Shown here: one piece after another, positions 36,481-47,926 of the stretch | How the letters are laid out: each line of letters opens with the position of its first letter | Position numbering within the stretch: position 1 is the first letter of the stretch | Assembly (NCBI GenBank): GCA_963995505.1 | Contig: OZ023187.1 | Location: 5,773,501 to 5,837,500 of the forward strand | DNA from: Hypericum androsaemum | Lineage: Eukaryota; Streptophyta; Magnoliopsida; Malpighiales; Hypericaceae | Reading direction: 5' to 3' | Length of the DNA: 64,000 nt | Made by a program: the position numbers and the translations under genes | The notes under the pieces: generated by a model | What the model saw: only the letters and a program-made list of their open reading frames with translations | Databases searched by the model: none | What the model was told of the DNA's origin: nothing

Positions 36481-38410
36481 TATCAATTAACGGTTATAAT
36501 AAAAAATTAAATAATATATCAGTTTGATTTATTTTATTATAATATACGAATAATTTTTTTTTAAAAGGATGTGTTGGAGCACGTGGTAGGGATGCGTGGG
36601 AAAATGACTTTTTCCCTTTTAGCCTCTGTCTCCTCGTTCTCATTCCAAATCCAGGCCATATATAGTTGTAGTCCTCTAATAACTTGCAGAATTAAAATGA
36701 TATGAATCTCAAATGATATGTCAAATTAGTACCATCCAAACAAAATTGATTAACTATCTCATATGCTTTTTCTAGTCCTCCTACAACTATTTTCTTCGAT
36801 TTAAGCTTCAGCGTCATGCGCAAGTAAAACTCTAAATGTGAAAAAATTTATAATATTAAGAAAAATAAAGAAAATACTAATTACAAATTTTTTTTGCAAA
36901 AATCAAGCTTTCATCAACTTTCAAGAAAACTCGTGACACGTATAATAATATTGACTTTCTTACCAAATATTACATGAATATCATAATTTAACATCTAATC
37001 ATGAAAGTACTATCACCACCGAATTTTCTAGTGACAAACAAAAACAAATAAACATAAAAAATACACTTAAATAGTAATAGTAAATTAGATTCAGTAAGTT
37101 TTAGAAAACAAATTTGTAATATTTAATTTGTGGCTCTTAGATGATATAATCAAAATACCAATGAACCTTTTATATATTCACATGTGTAAGACAAATACAC
37201 CTAATTGCAAGTACAAGAGTTGTACTCCATATTTAACTAGGCGTGTATTAAGTATTTATTGATTCTGAATATTGAAAAATACCTACCGATCCCGTCAAAT
37301 TTTTCATATGTTCACATGATCCTAAAATTAAAAAAAAGAAAACAAAATAACTAAAATAATATTTATAGTCAAATTTTCCTAGTTCATTAGTATTAGACAA
37401 ACTAATTACAATAAACAAAAATAATACAAACATAAAAACTATTATCCTACTACACAAAATAGAACTAGCACAAATAGAAAGTGGGATTCACATAACTTCT
37501 TTCCAGGAAGTAGACAACAAAGAACCAAATGCAACAAGCATGCAAATCTGATTAGGCATCACATAAAAACTATTATCCTACTACACAAAACAGAACTAGT
37601 ACAAATAGAAGAGTAAAAGACAAAGTATTATAATCGTACCTTTTTCAAGAGCCTAACAGTCGTTTGGGGAGCAGGGCACCTGGCCCCAGACTTACAAAAA
37701 TACGAATCACGAGAAAAAAAGTAAAAATCAAACTTTGACCAACTATCGTTAGGTCAAATTCATGAATAAAACCTCAAGATATTGACTCTCTTTCCAAATG
37801 TTACATAAATATCAAAATTTCACATCTAATTGTGAAAATAATATCGTCACCGAGTTTTCTAGTGACAAACAAAAACAAATAAACATCCAAAAGATAATAA
37901 AATAGTAAAGTAGATTCACTGAGCTTTAGACAACAAAACATGTAATATTTGATTTGTGTTTCTTAGATGATATAATATAAGTACCGACAAACTTTTTATA
38001 TTCACATGATATTAGCAACATTGAAAGTTAGCTAATTGTGTAAGGAGTGAGATAAATACACCTAATTACAAGTATAAATATAGATAAATTAGTTTAATTC
38101 GAGAGAGATAATTCAGAATGACAAAAATTCTTCACAATTTTGTTACAATTCGAGAAGACATTACTAATTTAGTGTGGTCAATCTTTAGAATTATCAATAA
38201 TCATATTTATCTTAAATATAAAAAAGGCACCGGATTAATTTTGGTACCAAATATTTTTACGCGATTTCATTTTTGGACATTTTTAATTTTAATTTTCTTA
38301 TTTTAGGCGACAATTTTTTTTTTGTTGAGTTTTTGGGACTAAAACTTCGACAGACCATAACTTTTTGACTCGTTTGGAGTTTTTGCTATTATAATATATT
38401 TTTGGAAAGA
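36481..38410. repeat. AT-rich DNA with a dispersed direct duplication
   Basis: A segment of about 250 bp at roughly 36940-37190 recurs in the same orientation at about 37775-38010. Both contain TTTTCTAGTGACAAACAAAA followed by CAAATAAACAT, and a TCTTAGATGATATAAT motif. A second 50-bp direct repeat (ACATAAAAACTATTATCCTA onward) occurs at about 37432 and 37561. No coding capacity is recognised. Confidence 0.65.
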
Positions 38411-38414
38411 AAAT

Positions 38415-38705
38415 TTAATGATATATACGAATTACGATTTTGCCTTTTGAAAATCGATGTGCTGTTAAGATTGTACCGTTGAGATTTACCATCAGAAAAT
38501 TTTGATGTACCGTCGAAAATTTTGATGTGTCGTTGGGATGTGCCGTTGAAAATTGATGTGCCGTTGTGATTTTTGCCGTTGAAAAACTAGATGTGCCATT
38601 AAAAATTGATGTGATGTTGTGATTTTGCCGTTGAAAAATTTGATGTGCCGTTGAAAAAAATTGATGTGCATTGAAAAAACTTGATGTGCCGTTGATATAA
38701 GACTT
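38415..38705. repeat. Minisatellite of GATGTGCCGTTGAAAA units
   Basis: Short units of 15-25 bp built on GATGTGCCGTTGAAAA are repeated with variation across about 290 bp. The open frame on the minus strand is only the repeat translated. Confidence 0.8.
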
Positions 38706-38712
38706 AAACGAC

Positions 38713-38925
38713 AATTAAAATGTATGAAAATAAAATTGCATAAAAATATTCAGTATCAAAATAAAGTTTAGCCATACCTGAAAAAATTAAAATGTACGAA
38801 AATAAAATCGCGTAAAAAATTTCATTACCAAAATAAAATTTAACCAGTACTAGAAAAAATTAAAATGTATGAAAATAAAATTACGTATAAAAATTCAGGT
38901 ACCAAAGTGAAATTTATCCAGGGCG
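38713..38925. repeat. Three tandem units of about 73 bp
   Basis: AATTAAAATGTATGAAAATA-type unit starts occur at 38713, 38785 and 38859. Each is followed by AAAATT-CGTA and a CCAAAATAAA-TTTA-CCAG block. Non-coding. Confidence 0.8.
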
Positions 38926-39461
38926 GACTTGGGCCGGGCCTTTTTTTTAATTATCAGATCGGTGGTGCTGGACCCCGTAAAAAATATATTAAAAAACGGG
39001 TTCACAATTTTGTGACCAAAGTTTCAGCTTTATTGTTGTATCTCTTCCTAATTCTTTTGGGAAAAAAAAGATGTCAACGTCAATTTTACTTAGTCTAGGT
39101 TCTGTATCCAAAAAAGAATTTAGATACAAAATTTTTATGGCACTTTCGACATTATTTATTCAAAGTTTGTAGCAAATTGGAATTAGAATCGACTTGTTCA
39201 AAAATTCGATTTTAAGTATATAAAACCCACATATTTAATAAAAGGTTGGACAACAATTAGAATTGAGTTGTTGAAACGGTCTAAAAAAGACAATTCAAAT
39301 AAATTTAATTTTCAGTATAAGACCTAATTATCTATTCCCGATTTATGTCTCCCATAAAGTCCTTGTTACATTTTTTTTTCTTGTTTATCTCCAACGTTTT
39401 GTTATAGACCGATTTAACACCACTTAAAATTTGTCATCATACTCACTTCAAGGGATTAGCG

Positions 39462-40102
39462 TGTTAGAAATGTAGCCCGAGGATGGTTCGAGTGAAGGTC
39501 TTGAAGATAGTTCGGGAGATGATCGAATTAGATTCGGTACTTGGGGGTGCTCAAGGGATCAATAGGGTCAAGAGTCGAGAGAAGACGAACAAAAACGAAG
39601 TGGGCTGAGAAGATCCGAAGGCCACTGGGTCATTGGCGGGCACCAAAGGAGAAGTGGCAAGAGTATGGAGTCAACCAACTGGCCCGAGAAAGTATTTTTT
39701 TTGGTGGATAAGTTTGCTCCTCCCAACTCAATAAATAACCCTAGTGGGGTGTGTACCTCTATAAATACCCATTGTAAGCCTCATTTGAGATGTTGCCCAA
39801 GTGTTGTAAGCCAAGTGAAAGGCTAGAAAGAAAAGAGAGAAGACCCAAGTGAGTGTGGGTAGCTAAAGTGTGGCATCTGCTTGTAAGTGTGAGTGAAACA
39901 CCAAAGAGCAAAGATAATGAAATCTCTCCTGGCTTGGTAGCCCCCGGACGTAGACGTTCTCATCGAACCGGGTGACCGAGTACTTGTGTCCCTCCTTGTG
40001 CTATCCTTTATGCTTTATGTGTTCATTTTTCTCGTTGTATTCGTGGTTTGCTCATGCGTTCGTTGCGTTGTTGGCCCCGCGTAGGTATGTCATTTCCCAA
40101 TA
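39462..40102 (+). repeat. 5' LTR of the copia element
   Basis: It starts TGTTAG and ends CCCAATA (degenerated CA end). A TATA box lies in CCTCTATAAATACCC near 39760. It aligns along its length with 42761-43378 with many substitutions and small gaps. Confidence 0.9.
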
Positions 40103-40104
40103 AC

Positions 40105-40116
40105 TGGTATCAGAGC
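40105..40116 (+). promoter_or_regulatory. Primer-binding site for initiator tRNA-Met
   Basis: TGGTATCAGAGC lies two bases after the 5' LTR. It is the standard complement of the initiator tRNA-Met 3' end used by plant copia elements. Confidence 0.9.
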
Positions 40117-40144
40117 CCGGGTTTAGGGCGTGGTGGGAGCAATC

Positions 40145-42405
40145 ATGATGAGTGAAGGAAAGTCGCACGTTGAGAAGTTCGATGACGTCGACTACGACTT
40201 TTGGAAGATGCAAATAGAAGATTATTTGTATGGTAAGGACTTACACTTATCGCTTGGTGAGAAGAAATCCGACGACATGAAGGAAGAGGAGTGGAAGTTG
40301 GTAGACCGGAAGACAATGAGTGTGGTGCGCTTGTCTTTGTCTAAGAATGTGGCTTTGCACACGGTGAAGGCAAAGAGCACCCAAGAGATGTTGAAGACTT
40401 TGTCCAAGATGTATGAGAAGCCCTCGACCACCTTCATTTGATGAGGAAGTTGTTTAACCTTCGGATGGCAGAGAGTGATATGGTGGCCAAGCACTTAAAT
40501 GAGTTCAATGTGACGATTGTCCAATTGAGCTTGGTGAAGATTAACTTCGACGATGAGGTAGAAGCCCTAATTTTGCTAAGTTAATTACCCGATAGTTGGA
40601 ATGGTACGGTCAAAGCTGTGAGTGCCTCAGGGGGGAAGGTGACAATTAAGCTAGATGAGGTGGGGGATTTGATCATGAGTGAGGAGATTCGTATGAGAGA
40701 ATTTGTAGTAGCCTCGAGTACGGCTTTGAGTGTGGGCAATATGGGGAGGTACGAGTCAAAGGGGAGGAAGGATCTGGGTAGGTCAAAATCTAAATCGAGG
40801 GCTAGATCGAAGAGGGATTTGAGCTCGGTGCAGTGTTAAAATTATGAAGAGTATGGTCACTTCCAAGATCAGTGCACAACCCAAAGAGGGAGGACGAGTC
40901 AGCCAATGCAACGACGAAAGACCATGGAGATGTGTTGGTCTTAAGTGAGTGTAGTCCATTGGAGGCGTGGGTTTTAGATTCGGGAGCATCGTTTCAGTCT
41001 TGTATTGACGCGGGGATGATGGAGTGGTATGTTCTAGGTGACTTTGGCAAGGTTTATCTAGCGAATGATGAGACCTTGCAAGTTGTGGGCATGGAAGATG
41101 TTTGAATCAAGACCCCAAATGGATCGTTGTTGTGATTGAAGGGGTGTTAGGCATGTTTGTGGGTTGAGGAGGAACTTGCTATCCGTGGGACAATTGGATG
41201 AGGAAGGTCATGGTGTGATCTTTTGCCGCGGGTCATAAAAAATTACCAAGGGAGCTATAGTGGTAGCTTGAGGAGTGAAGGAAGGGACGTTGTATGTGAT
41301 GAGGAACACACATGAGTGGCAAAGTGGCCACGTGAGTGAGAAGAGGATGAAGGTATTTTGTTCAAGAGGGAGCTACAAAGCTTGAAGGCCATGTAGGTGG
41401 GTCTTTGTGGGACTTATAATCTTGGAAAGAAGAGGGTGAGCTTTTCGAGAGGTGGTGTTTCCCGGAAGGAAGAGAAGCTTGATTTAGTCCATCATGATAT
41501 GTGGGGACTGGCACCGGTGGCATCCTTGGATAGTTTGTTATACTATAAAACCTCCATGGATGAGATGGGTCTTAAGAAGTGCTTGAGATCGAAAAATGGC
41601 AGAGAGTACAAGCTCTAAGAGTTGAAGGACAAGGGGAGTGTGTCTAATGATGCGGGCTATAGCTTTGAGATGGTCAAAATAGATATCTCAAACTCGGGTG
41701 GGAACAACAAGGTACTAAGTGGCTAGGAGGCCAGTGTGAAAGTGGAACCAAGTTCTCCATCGTCAGTGGTTTCAGTGAGGAGATCTACAAGAGAGCGTGG
41801 GTCACCCGAGTTGTTCTCACCCGCTAACTACTATCCCTTATCGATAGATGGTGGTGAGCCAGGAGATTATGTAGAGGCACAGCAGAGTGAGAATGTTTGC
41901 AAGAAGGTGCTTGCAAAAGATGAGAAGATGAAATTGTTGAATGCCAACAAGACTCGAAAACTAGTCAAAACTCCATAGTGGCAAGAAGGCATGGCATAAT
42001 CGTGGGGCTCGTGAGGTTAGACGTGTGGAAAAGGAGAACAAATATTGCAAAGAGAGAGCCAAGAAGAAGAAGACTCCAAGTGGCTCTGTATGTGATTGTG
42101 TGAGGTATGCCAAGGGGTGTATAAGACCGGTGAGTGCGGATGCGGTGGGAGTAGAGAGGAGGCTCATGAGAAGTCCTGTAAAGCAACAAGTGAAGGCAAT
42201 GAAGTGGATGCCCAACCACTTGACAATCATTATACAGAAGGGCCTAAGTGTGAAGGGCAAAAAAGATGAAGTTGCAAGATGTGTTGGTGCGGTTGTGGCA
42301 TCAAGCTACCTTAAGAGAAAAGGTAGTCTTGCAAGTGTGATGACCAAGGGGGCTGCATTGGAGAAGCTAGAGCTATGCTTGGCTTCAACTAGCCTTGTAA
42401 AGTGA
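40145..42405 (+). pseudogene. Decayed copia gag-pol
   Basis: Gag (40145-40900) reads MMSEGKSHVEKFDDVDYDFW and KMQIEDYLYGKDLHLSL, then breaks by frameshift and stops at about 40440, 40583 and 40838. The zinc knuckle (VQC-stop-NYEEYGHFQDQC) carries a stop. The protease keeps AWVLDSGASF (about 40968). A pre-integrase trace (KLDLVHHDMWG) is at about 41480, and a pre-RT linker with RRSTRERGSPELFSPANY at about 41775. The last recognisable piece, MTKGAALEKLELCLASTSLV (about 42340-42400), matches the C-terminus of copia RNase H. Everything between the linker and that end is lost or unrecognisable. Confidence 0.8.
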
Positions 42406-42439
42406 GGAGAAGAGGCCGGTGAGCCAATTGGAGGAGAAG

Positions 42440-42720
42440 GTCATCTAGTGAAGGGTAACAAGTGTCAATTGCTGAAGATGGTCACCTAGTGAAGGGTGAC
42501 AACTGACAAGTGCTAAGTGACAAAGAAGGTCATCTAATGAAGGGTGACAAGCAACAAAGAAAAAAAGGTCATCTAGTGAAGGGTGACAAGTTGCCAAGAA
42601 GTGAAGAAGGTCATTAAGTGAATAGTGATAAGTGATGAGGATCACCTAGTGACAGGTGATTAATGATATGGTTAGTCTCCGGGTGGGAGATTACCAAGCG
42701 AAGAAGACGATTTTCTAGTG
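42440..42720 (+). repeat. Minisatellite upstream of the 3' LTR
   Basis: Repeated GAAGGTCATCTAGTGAAGGG-type units about 40-60 bp apart (GTGAC-AGTG-variants) fill the 3' untranslated part of the copia element. A short purine-rich tract (GATGAGAGAT) lies before the LTR. Confidence 0.7.
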
Positions 42721-42760
42721 ACAGGTGGTTCGTGTTGAGGTCAGTCTCCAGATGAGAGAT

Positions 42761-43378
42761 TATTGGGTATGGAGCTTGAGCATGGTTCGAGTGAAGAGCC
42801 TTGCAGATGGTTCAGTGCTCGCGGATGCTCGGGGGATCGATCGGGTCAAGAGTCGAGTGAAGACGAAATGAAATGAAGTGGGCTGAGAAGACCCAACGAC
42901 GGGTGCCAGCCCCACTTCAGCCGAGAGGCAGTAGCCTCCTTTGGCGAGCGCCAAGAGTACAAAGTCCGCCAAGTGGCCCGAGAAAGTTTTTTTGGTGGAT
43001 AAGTTTGCCCCTCCCGACCCAATAACTCTAGTGGGGTGTGTGCCTCTATAAATACCCATTGTAAGTCTCATTTGAGGTGTTGCCCAAGTGTTGTAAGCCA
43101 AGTGAGTGGCTAGAGAGAAAAGAGAGAAAACCCAAGCGAGTGTGGGTAGCCAAAGTGTGGCATTTGCTTGTAAGTGTGAGTGAAACACCAAAGAGCAAAG
43201 ATAGTGAAATCTCTCCTGGCTTTGTAGCCCCAAGACGTAGACGTTCTAGTCGAACTGGGTGACCAAATACTTGTGTCCCTCCTTGTGCTTTGTGTGTTCG
43301 TTCTTCTCGTTGCGTTCGTAATTTGCTCGTGTGTTCGTTGCGTTGTTTGGGCCCGCGTGGGTGTGTCGTTTCCCAACA
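42761..43378 (+). repeat. 3' LTR of the copia element
   Basis: It begins TATTGGGTATGGAGC (TG mutated to TA) and ends CCCAACA. It carries the same TATA region (CTCTATAAATACCC) as the 5' LTR. It is also clearly homologous to the solo LTR at 59783-61094. Confidence 0.9.
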
Positions 43379-43383
43379 TAGTG

Positions 43384-44300
43384 ATGGTTTTGAACATATC
43401 CATTATACACTCTCTAAAAAAAATATCCATTATACAATATCTATGTAATTAATTACAACGAATTATCATCATCTATGTAACTCCAGTTTTAAATTTAAAT
43501 TTTATTATGATTTTTTTGGTACTTTTGTTGTTTTCCAAGATTTTCAAGTTATTTAATAGTCAAAAGACACTTTGTCTAAGAGTTATTGAAAAAGTTAAAC
43601 TTGTTTGAGAAATAATTAAAATTAGTCTAAAAGCCTAATAACATATTTTGTTAAATTAAAAAGACAATGCAACTTTTGAAGAGATATGAAGTTATGAACT
43701 CATATAAAGTGGACTGAAAAATCGTATTAAACTCAATAAATACGTACTTAGAGAATGAGCTCCTTGAAACCAATTATAGAGAAGCGAAACCCCAACTCGT
43801 AGTTGCGGGCTGATGACCAACAGTTTTATGATTCTAAAAATTATGAACTTTCAACTAGAACCTCTTAGGAAGTTTCTGAAACTCTTCATAAAATCAACGG
43901 GTTCAATTTTTCCTTAAAAAAATAAAAAGTTACAAGATTTTGTTTCAAAAGAATCAAAATCTCATTCAGACCACAATTCCAAATACGGTTATAAAGTTTG
44001 TTTGTTGAAAATGATTCCCTGAAATGATTCAAAGATCCGTATCCATGGTCCAGATTCTGTTTATCAGAACAACCGGTTAGACGGTTCTATTCGAACAGCG
44101 ACGAGACTTGACATAACATAACCCAACGAAAACCGAAGTACGGTAATCCCAACCCCATCGTGTAAGACTAGGAATCAAATCTTGACCGTCCACGTCATCC
44201 AACCTGCTTCCCTGTAGAAATCGGACGGCCCCGTTTAACCCACCCCACCTTTACTACCGTAGACTTAAAACACGAGTCAGCTACATATCTCATATTTTCT
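43384..44300. other. AT-rich intergenic DNA
   Basis: Nothing recognised apart from AT-rich sequence. The last 150 bp are the likely promoter of the J-domain protein gene. Confidence 0.4.
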
Positions 44301-44301
44301 C

Positions 44302-44309
44302 TATAAATC
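44302..44309 (+). promoter_or_regulatory. Candidate TATA box
   Basis: TATAAATC in a CT-rich context lies about 400 bp before the start codon. An untranslated first exon with an intron ending near the ATG fits the spacing. This is inference only. Confidence 0.4.
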
Positions 44310-44720
44310 CCCAGCCTACGTGTCCTTACCCCGTCCCCGGCAGCAACCCCAAACATGAAACGAAAAAGAAACAAAAAGTCAATTTTCGCCTCCATCCATC
44401 TTTTTTCCAGGTAATTAATTTTCCATGCGAAATTCCAAAACCTATATTTTGACCTTCAGTTTTGGTCCTCTTCTTCCCCGTTTGGGGTTTTTTGAGTTTT
44501 AATTAGGGTTTGTGATTGATTTCGTTGGAGCTAGTATGGGTACTTGAATTTGAACTCGCTGGAAGTTTAGGGTTTTTGTTGATTGAGTCGGAATTTCAGT
44601 GTTCCGTGCTCTCTACGCTTTCTTTTTTTGTTGATTTTTTTTTTGTGTCTGCGAATTTTGGGAACTTTGTCTTTTTTTAATTTTTATTTTATTGTGAGGG
44701 ACAGGTGGATGGGAGTCAGA

Positions 44721-47288
44721 ATGGCGGGTGTTCGGGGGAATGGTTGGAAGGACGGTTCCCGGAACTCTGGTCATCCGAGGAGGAGGAAGATGGCGAAGGG
44801 GTGCAAACGGAATGACGGCAATTTCGTTGTTATTGATGTGGATAGTGATAATTTTGATAGTGTCGTTGAGATTGAGGCTCCGGAGTATGTGGGGACGGAG
44901 TTGCGGGGATCTGGTGTGCCTGTAGTCATAAGCATTGATGATGATGATGACGACGACGAGGTGGATCGCGATGAAGAGCGTGATTACGCCGATCATCCTG
45001 CGGGTGACCCAGAATGTGATTCAGACGGTAGGTCAAGTGAAAGCAGTCCTCCTGCTTCTGATGATATGCAAAATGGTGCAAACTCTGGAGACAGTGATGA
45101 TTGCTGGGTTTTCGAAGCAAAAGGACCAGCATTTAATTCATCGAGCTGGACAGATGCCAATGCTACAGAAGGTTTGTCCAGCAATCACTGTGGATGGGAT
45201 TGCAAACTTGAAACTGATTCTTCTGATTGTGAAATTCTGGAAGGTTCGTCTGAGGATCTCAGAGAGGAGTGGGAAAAGGCACTGTCAAGGAGAAAATCTC
45301 GTCAGGGACAATCTGGCGTTAGTGATCAGGCCAGTCCTTCCAGTTCTGGTAGTCGTTCTGATGCCGGTTGTGGTGTAGGAAGCAGTCGAAAGGGAAATGT
45401 GGAAGCCCCTGAATCCTTGAACTCGAAAAATTTAAACAATAATGAAAAATTTGGCTCTTTTGGATTTGATTGTAAAGATGATGGATTGAAAGGAGGCGGA
45501 GGATCAGCTAACCATAACATGGAAGACGGATTCTCAAAATCTGACCCAAAATGCAAGGAGGTAAGATCATCAGTTGGTTTAAATCCAAAATCGCGAGAGA
45601 AAACAGCTATGAATGAGGAAGATAATGCTTATTTTACAAGAGAAAACAGCTATGAATATTCTAGTTTATCAGAAAGAAATGAACCTTTGGGAAATTATTT
45701 GGATCAAACTGAACGCCAGAAAGAACTGGATCAATCATGTACTCCCCCTGGTATCAGGACTGATGGTGCTTCAAGAGACATAATCAATGACCGAGAAAAG
45801 CTCAAGGAGACTGATGAGTACAAGCAAGCAGTGGAGGAAGAATGGTTGGCCAGGCAGCAGCAGCTTCAAATTCAGGTAATGCTTAGATCCCTTGGACAGC
45901 TGGAGCTTAATATTTGTGTTCGAACAACACAGACAACACTAACGTCGAGTATACTTGGCTGCATTTGTGCTCAAAGATGGTTGCAACTTTTTTCTTTGTC
46001 ATGCTTTGTTGTGTCTGGAAAATGGAAAACCATTCTTGCTTATATAACTTTTTTAATAACTTCATAATATTGCCTTCCATTACAAGTGGATTTATTTGTT
46101 GCATTCCTAAATGTCTCATTTAAAGGAAGTTGTATCTGTCTTTGTTCATGCAAGAGTGCTTGAGAAAGTGATCCTTTAATTCTTTGTCATGCAAGGATGT
46201 TTATTCGTCATTTTTACTTCTACTATTTCCTTTGCTATTTATTTCTTTTTCACAAGCAGAATGTTTCCTCAAGTAGGTTTTCTTTTCATAGGCAGAAGAA
46301 GCTCAGAGAATGCGAAAGAGAAGAAAGGCTGAGAGATCGCGTACTCTAGATATGGAAAAAAGGCAAAAGCAACGTTTAGATGAAATCCGAGAAACACAAA
46401 AAAAGGTGTGCTTTTGTTAAGCCTGGTGCTCATTTATCTGGGAATTCTGTATGTTGTATGTGATGAACTTATATTGTGTAGTTTGTGTAATTTTATGATT
46501 TCAGGATGAGGAGCATTTGAACATGAAAGATCAAATTCGAGGTGAAATTAGAAAGGAGCTTTGCATGCTGGAAATGACATGCTTTGACATGTCTTCCTTG
46601 TTGCGCAGGTTGGGCATCCCTGTTGGATTCTGCCCTCTGTCGAATGAGGTGAGTTCAATCTTGAAAGTTGCCTATATTCAGTGTTATAGATCATTAGTGA
46701 TACATGCTGGACAATTTTTTGCTTCGTTTTAAGTTGGCTGATTGGAAATGTAACTTGGATGAACACCACGGTTTTGTATCCATTTACTTTTATGGATCTT
46801 CGTGAATTGCTTTCTCTTTTAATATTATCTTCCCTGTCTCTAAAAGCAATTAATATTTAACGATTTTAAATAGTAATATTAGGAGTTGTATAAGATTTTT
46901 CTCACTCTACGGAGAATATATGATACTATTTTATGGAATGATGCAAGAATCCGGGGCGTAATGGACTGAATGAATGAGGTATAGGTTTTTGTGTTCCACC
47001 ATTACGTTATGGATTCATGTTCATGATCTTGGTCCAAGTTGTTATATGACCTTGGGACTTCTATGTTGCTCCATCCTCCCTCCTATTATTATATGCTCCT
47101 ATGTTAAGAGTTGCGAGTGACGACTGATGGCCGATGATTGTATATTTCAGGTCCACGCTGCATACAAACGAGCGTTATTGAAATTTCATCCTGATCGAGT
47201 ATCAAGAAGTGACATCCGTGAGCAGGTCGAGGCAGAAGAGAGGTTCAAGTTGATTTCTCGCATGAAGGAGAAATTTTTGTCTCCTTAA
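44721..47288 (+). CDS. J-domain protein with long acidic N-terminus
   Basis: Four exons join in phase: 44721-45875, 46292-46405, 46505-46648 and 47151-47288, giving 516 residues. The N-terminal 350 residues are low-complexity, acidic and Ser-rich (ISIDDDDDDDEVDRDEERD). A charged coiled-coil-like stretch follows (KETDEYKQAVEEEWLARQQQ, AEEAQRMRKRRKAERSRTL). The C-terminus reads LGIPVGFCPLSNEVHAAYKR, then ALLKFHPDRVSRSDIREQVE and AEERFKLISRMKEKFLSP. This is a J-like domain with the HPD motif (residues 484-486) intact, so it can probably stimulate an HSP70 partner. A nuclear location is plausible from the acidic and basic runs but not shown. The start at 44721 was chosen for its context (AGAATGGCG); an in-frame ATG at 44709 is equally possible. 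The upstream frame to 44583 is probably intron. Confidence 0.88.
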
Positions 47289-47926
47289 TGACACAAAGTG
47301 CTAACGTAAGGATTTACTCTTTATTTTCGGTACTTGTTAGGCCTTCTGCTCGGAAGGAGTTAGATTCTTTCAGCTAACTAGTAACAGTTTGTAGCTAGTC
47401 ATACAAGGTGGGTACCGAGTCTACTGACTCCAAAGAATCTGTTATATGGGAATTCATTATAAAAATGCTTTCTTGATATTTGCGGATCATTTGGCAATGG
47501 TACTACAACTTATTCACGCGTGCGTATTTACTAGGTGCATTAGCACCTGGAAGATAGGATTCCCGTGACCAAACCTAACTGTGATAGCAGCAGTGTCCTA
47601 TAAGAACACGAAGCAGAATATGCAGCAATTTGTACCCGAGATGAGCCACGGTAAATTACTGCTCAACTATGCTCACGAAACAATGGTATACAACAAGAGG
47701 AAGGGGAAATATTATTACAAGGGAAGAATCACGTGCATAAGCTATCATGTTACACAATTGCACGGTGGAACAAGGATCTGCGGCTCATCCAGGGCTGGCT
47801 GTGGAGCTGCAGATGTAGCGTAAAACTCGAAACTTCCGTAATTCACATGACGGCCCTTTATGCATTAGACCATTGCGCAAATCCCGCAAATCACTATAGC
47901 ATACCTCAGCATACGAGGACCATCAC
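47289..47926. other. Convergent 3' UTR region
   Basis: It lies between the stop of the plus-strand J-domain gene and the stop of the minus-strand VAMP gene. It probably holds both 3' UTRs. No other feature is seen. Confidence 0.5.

Larger units (their letters stand above)
39462..43378 (+). mobile_element. Ty1/copia retrotransposon, internally deleted
   Basis: Two LTRs in the same orientation (39462-40102 and 42761-43378) flank a primer-binding site and decayed gag-pol. The flanks are TAGCG (39457-39461) and TAGTG (43379-43383), a 5-bp TSD with one mismatch. The internal region is only about 2.66 kb. It keeps gag, the protease start, a trace of the GAG-pre-integrase segment, a pre-RT linker and the very end of RNase H. 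Most of integrase, the whole RT palm and most of RNase H are missing. It cannot be autonomous. Confidence 0.92.

Noticed and set aside
38415..38714. 99-codon Asn/Ser/His-rich ORF
   Set aside because: A translation of a minisatellite; no gene signal.
44583..44708. Hydrophobic N-terminal extension of the J-domain protein (signal-peptide-like)
   Set aside because: The sequence is T-rich and intron-like and ends near the better ATGs at 44709 and 44721. A signal peptide does not fit the acidic intracellular-type protein.
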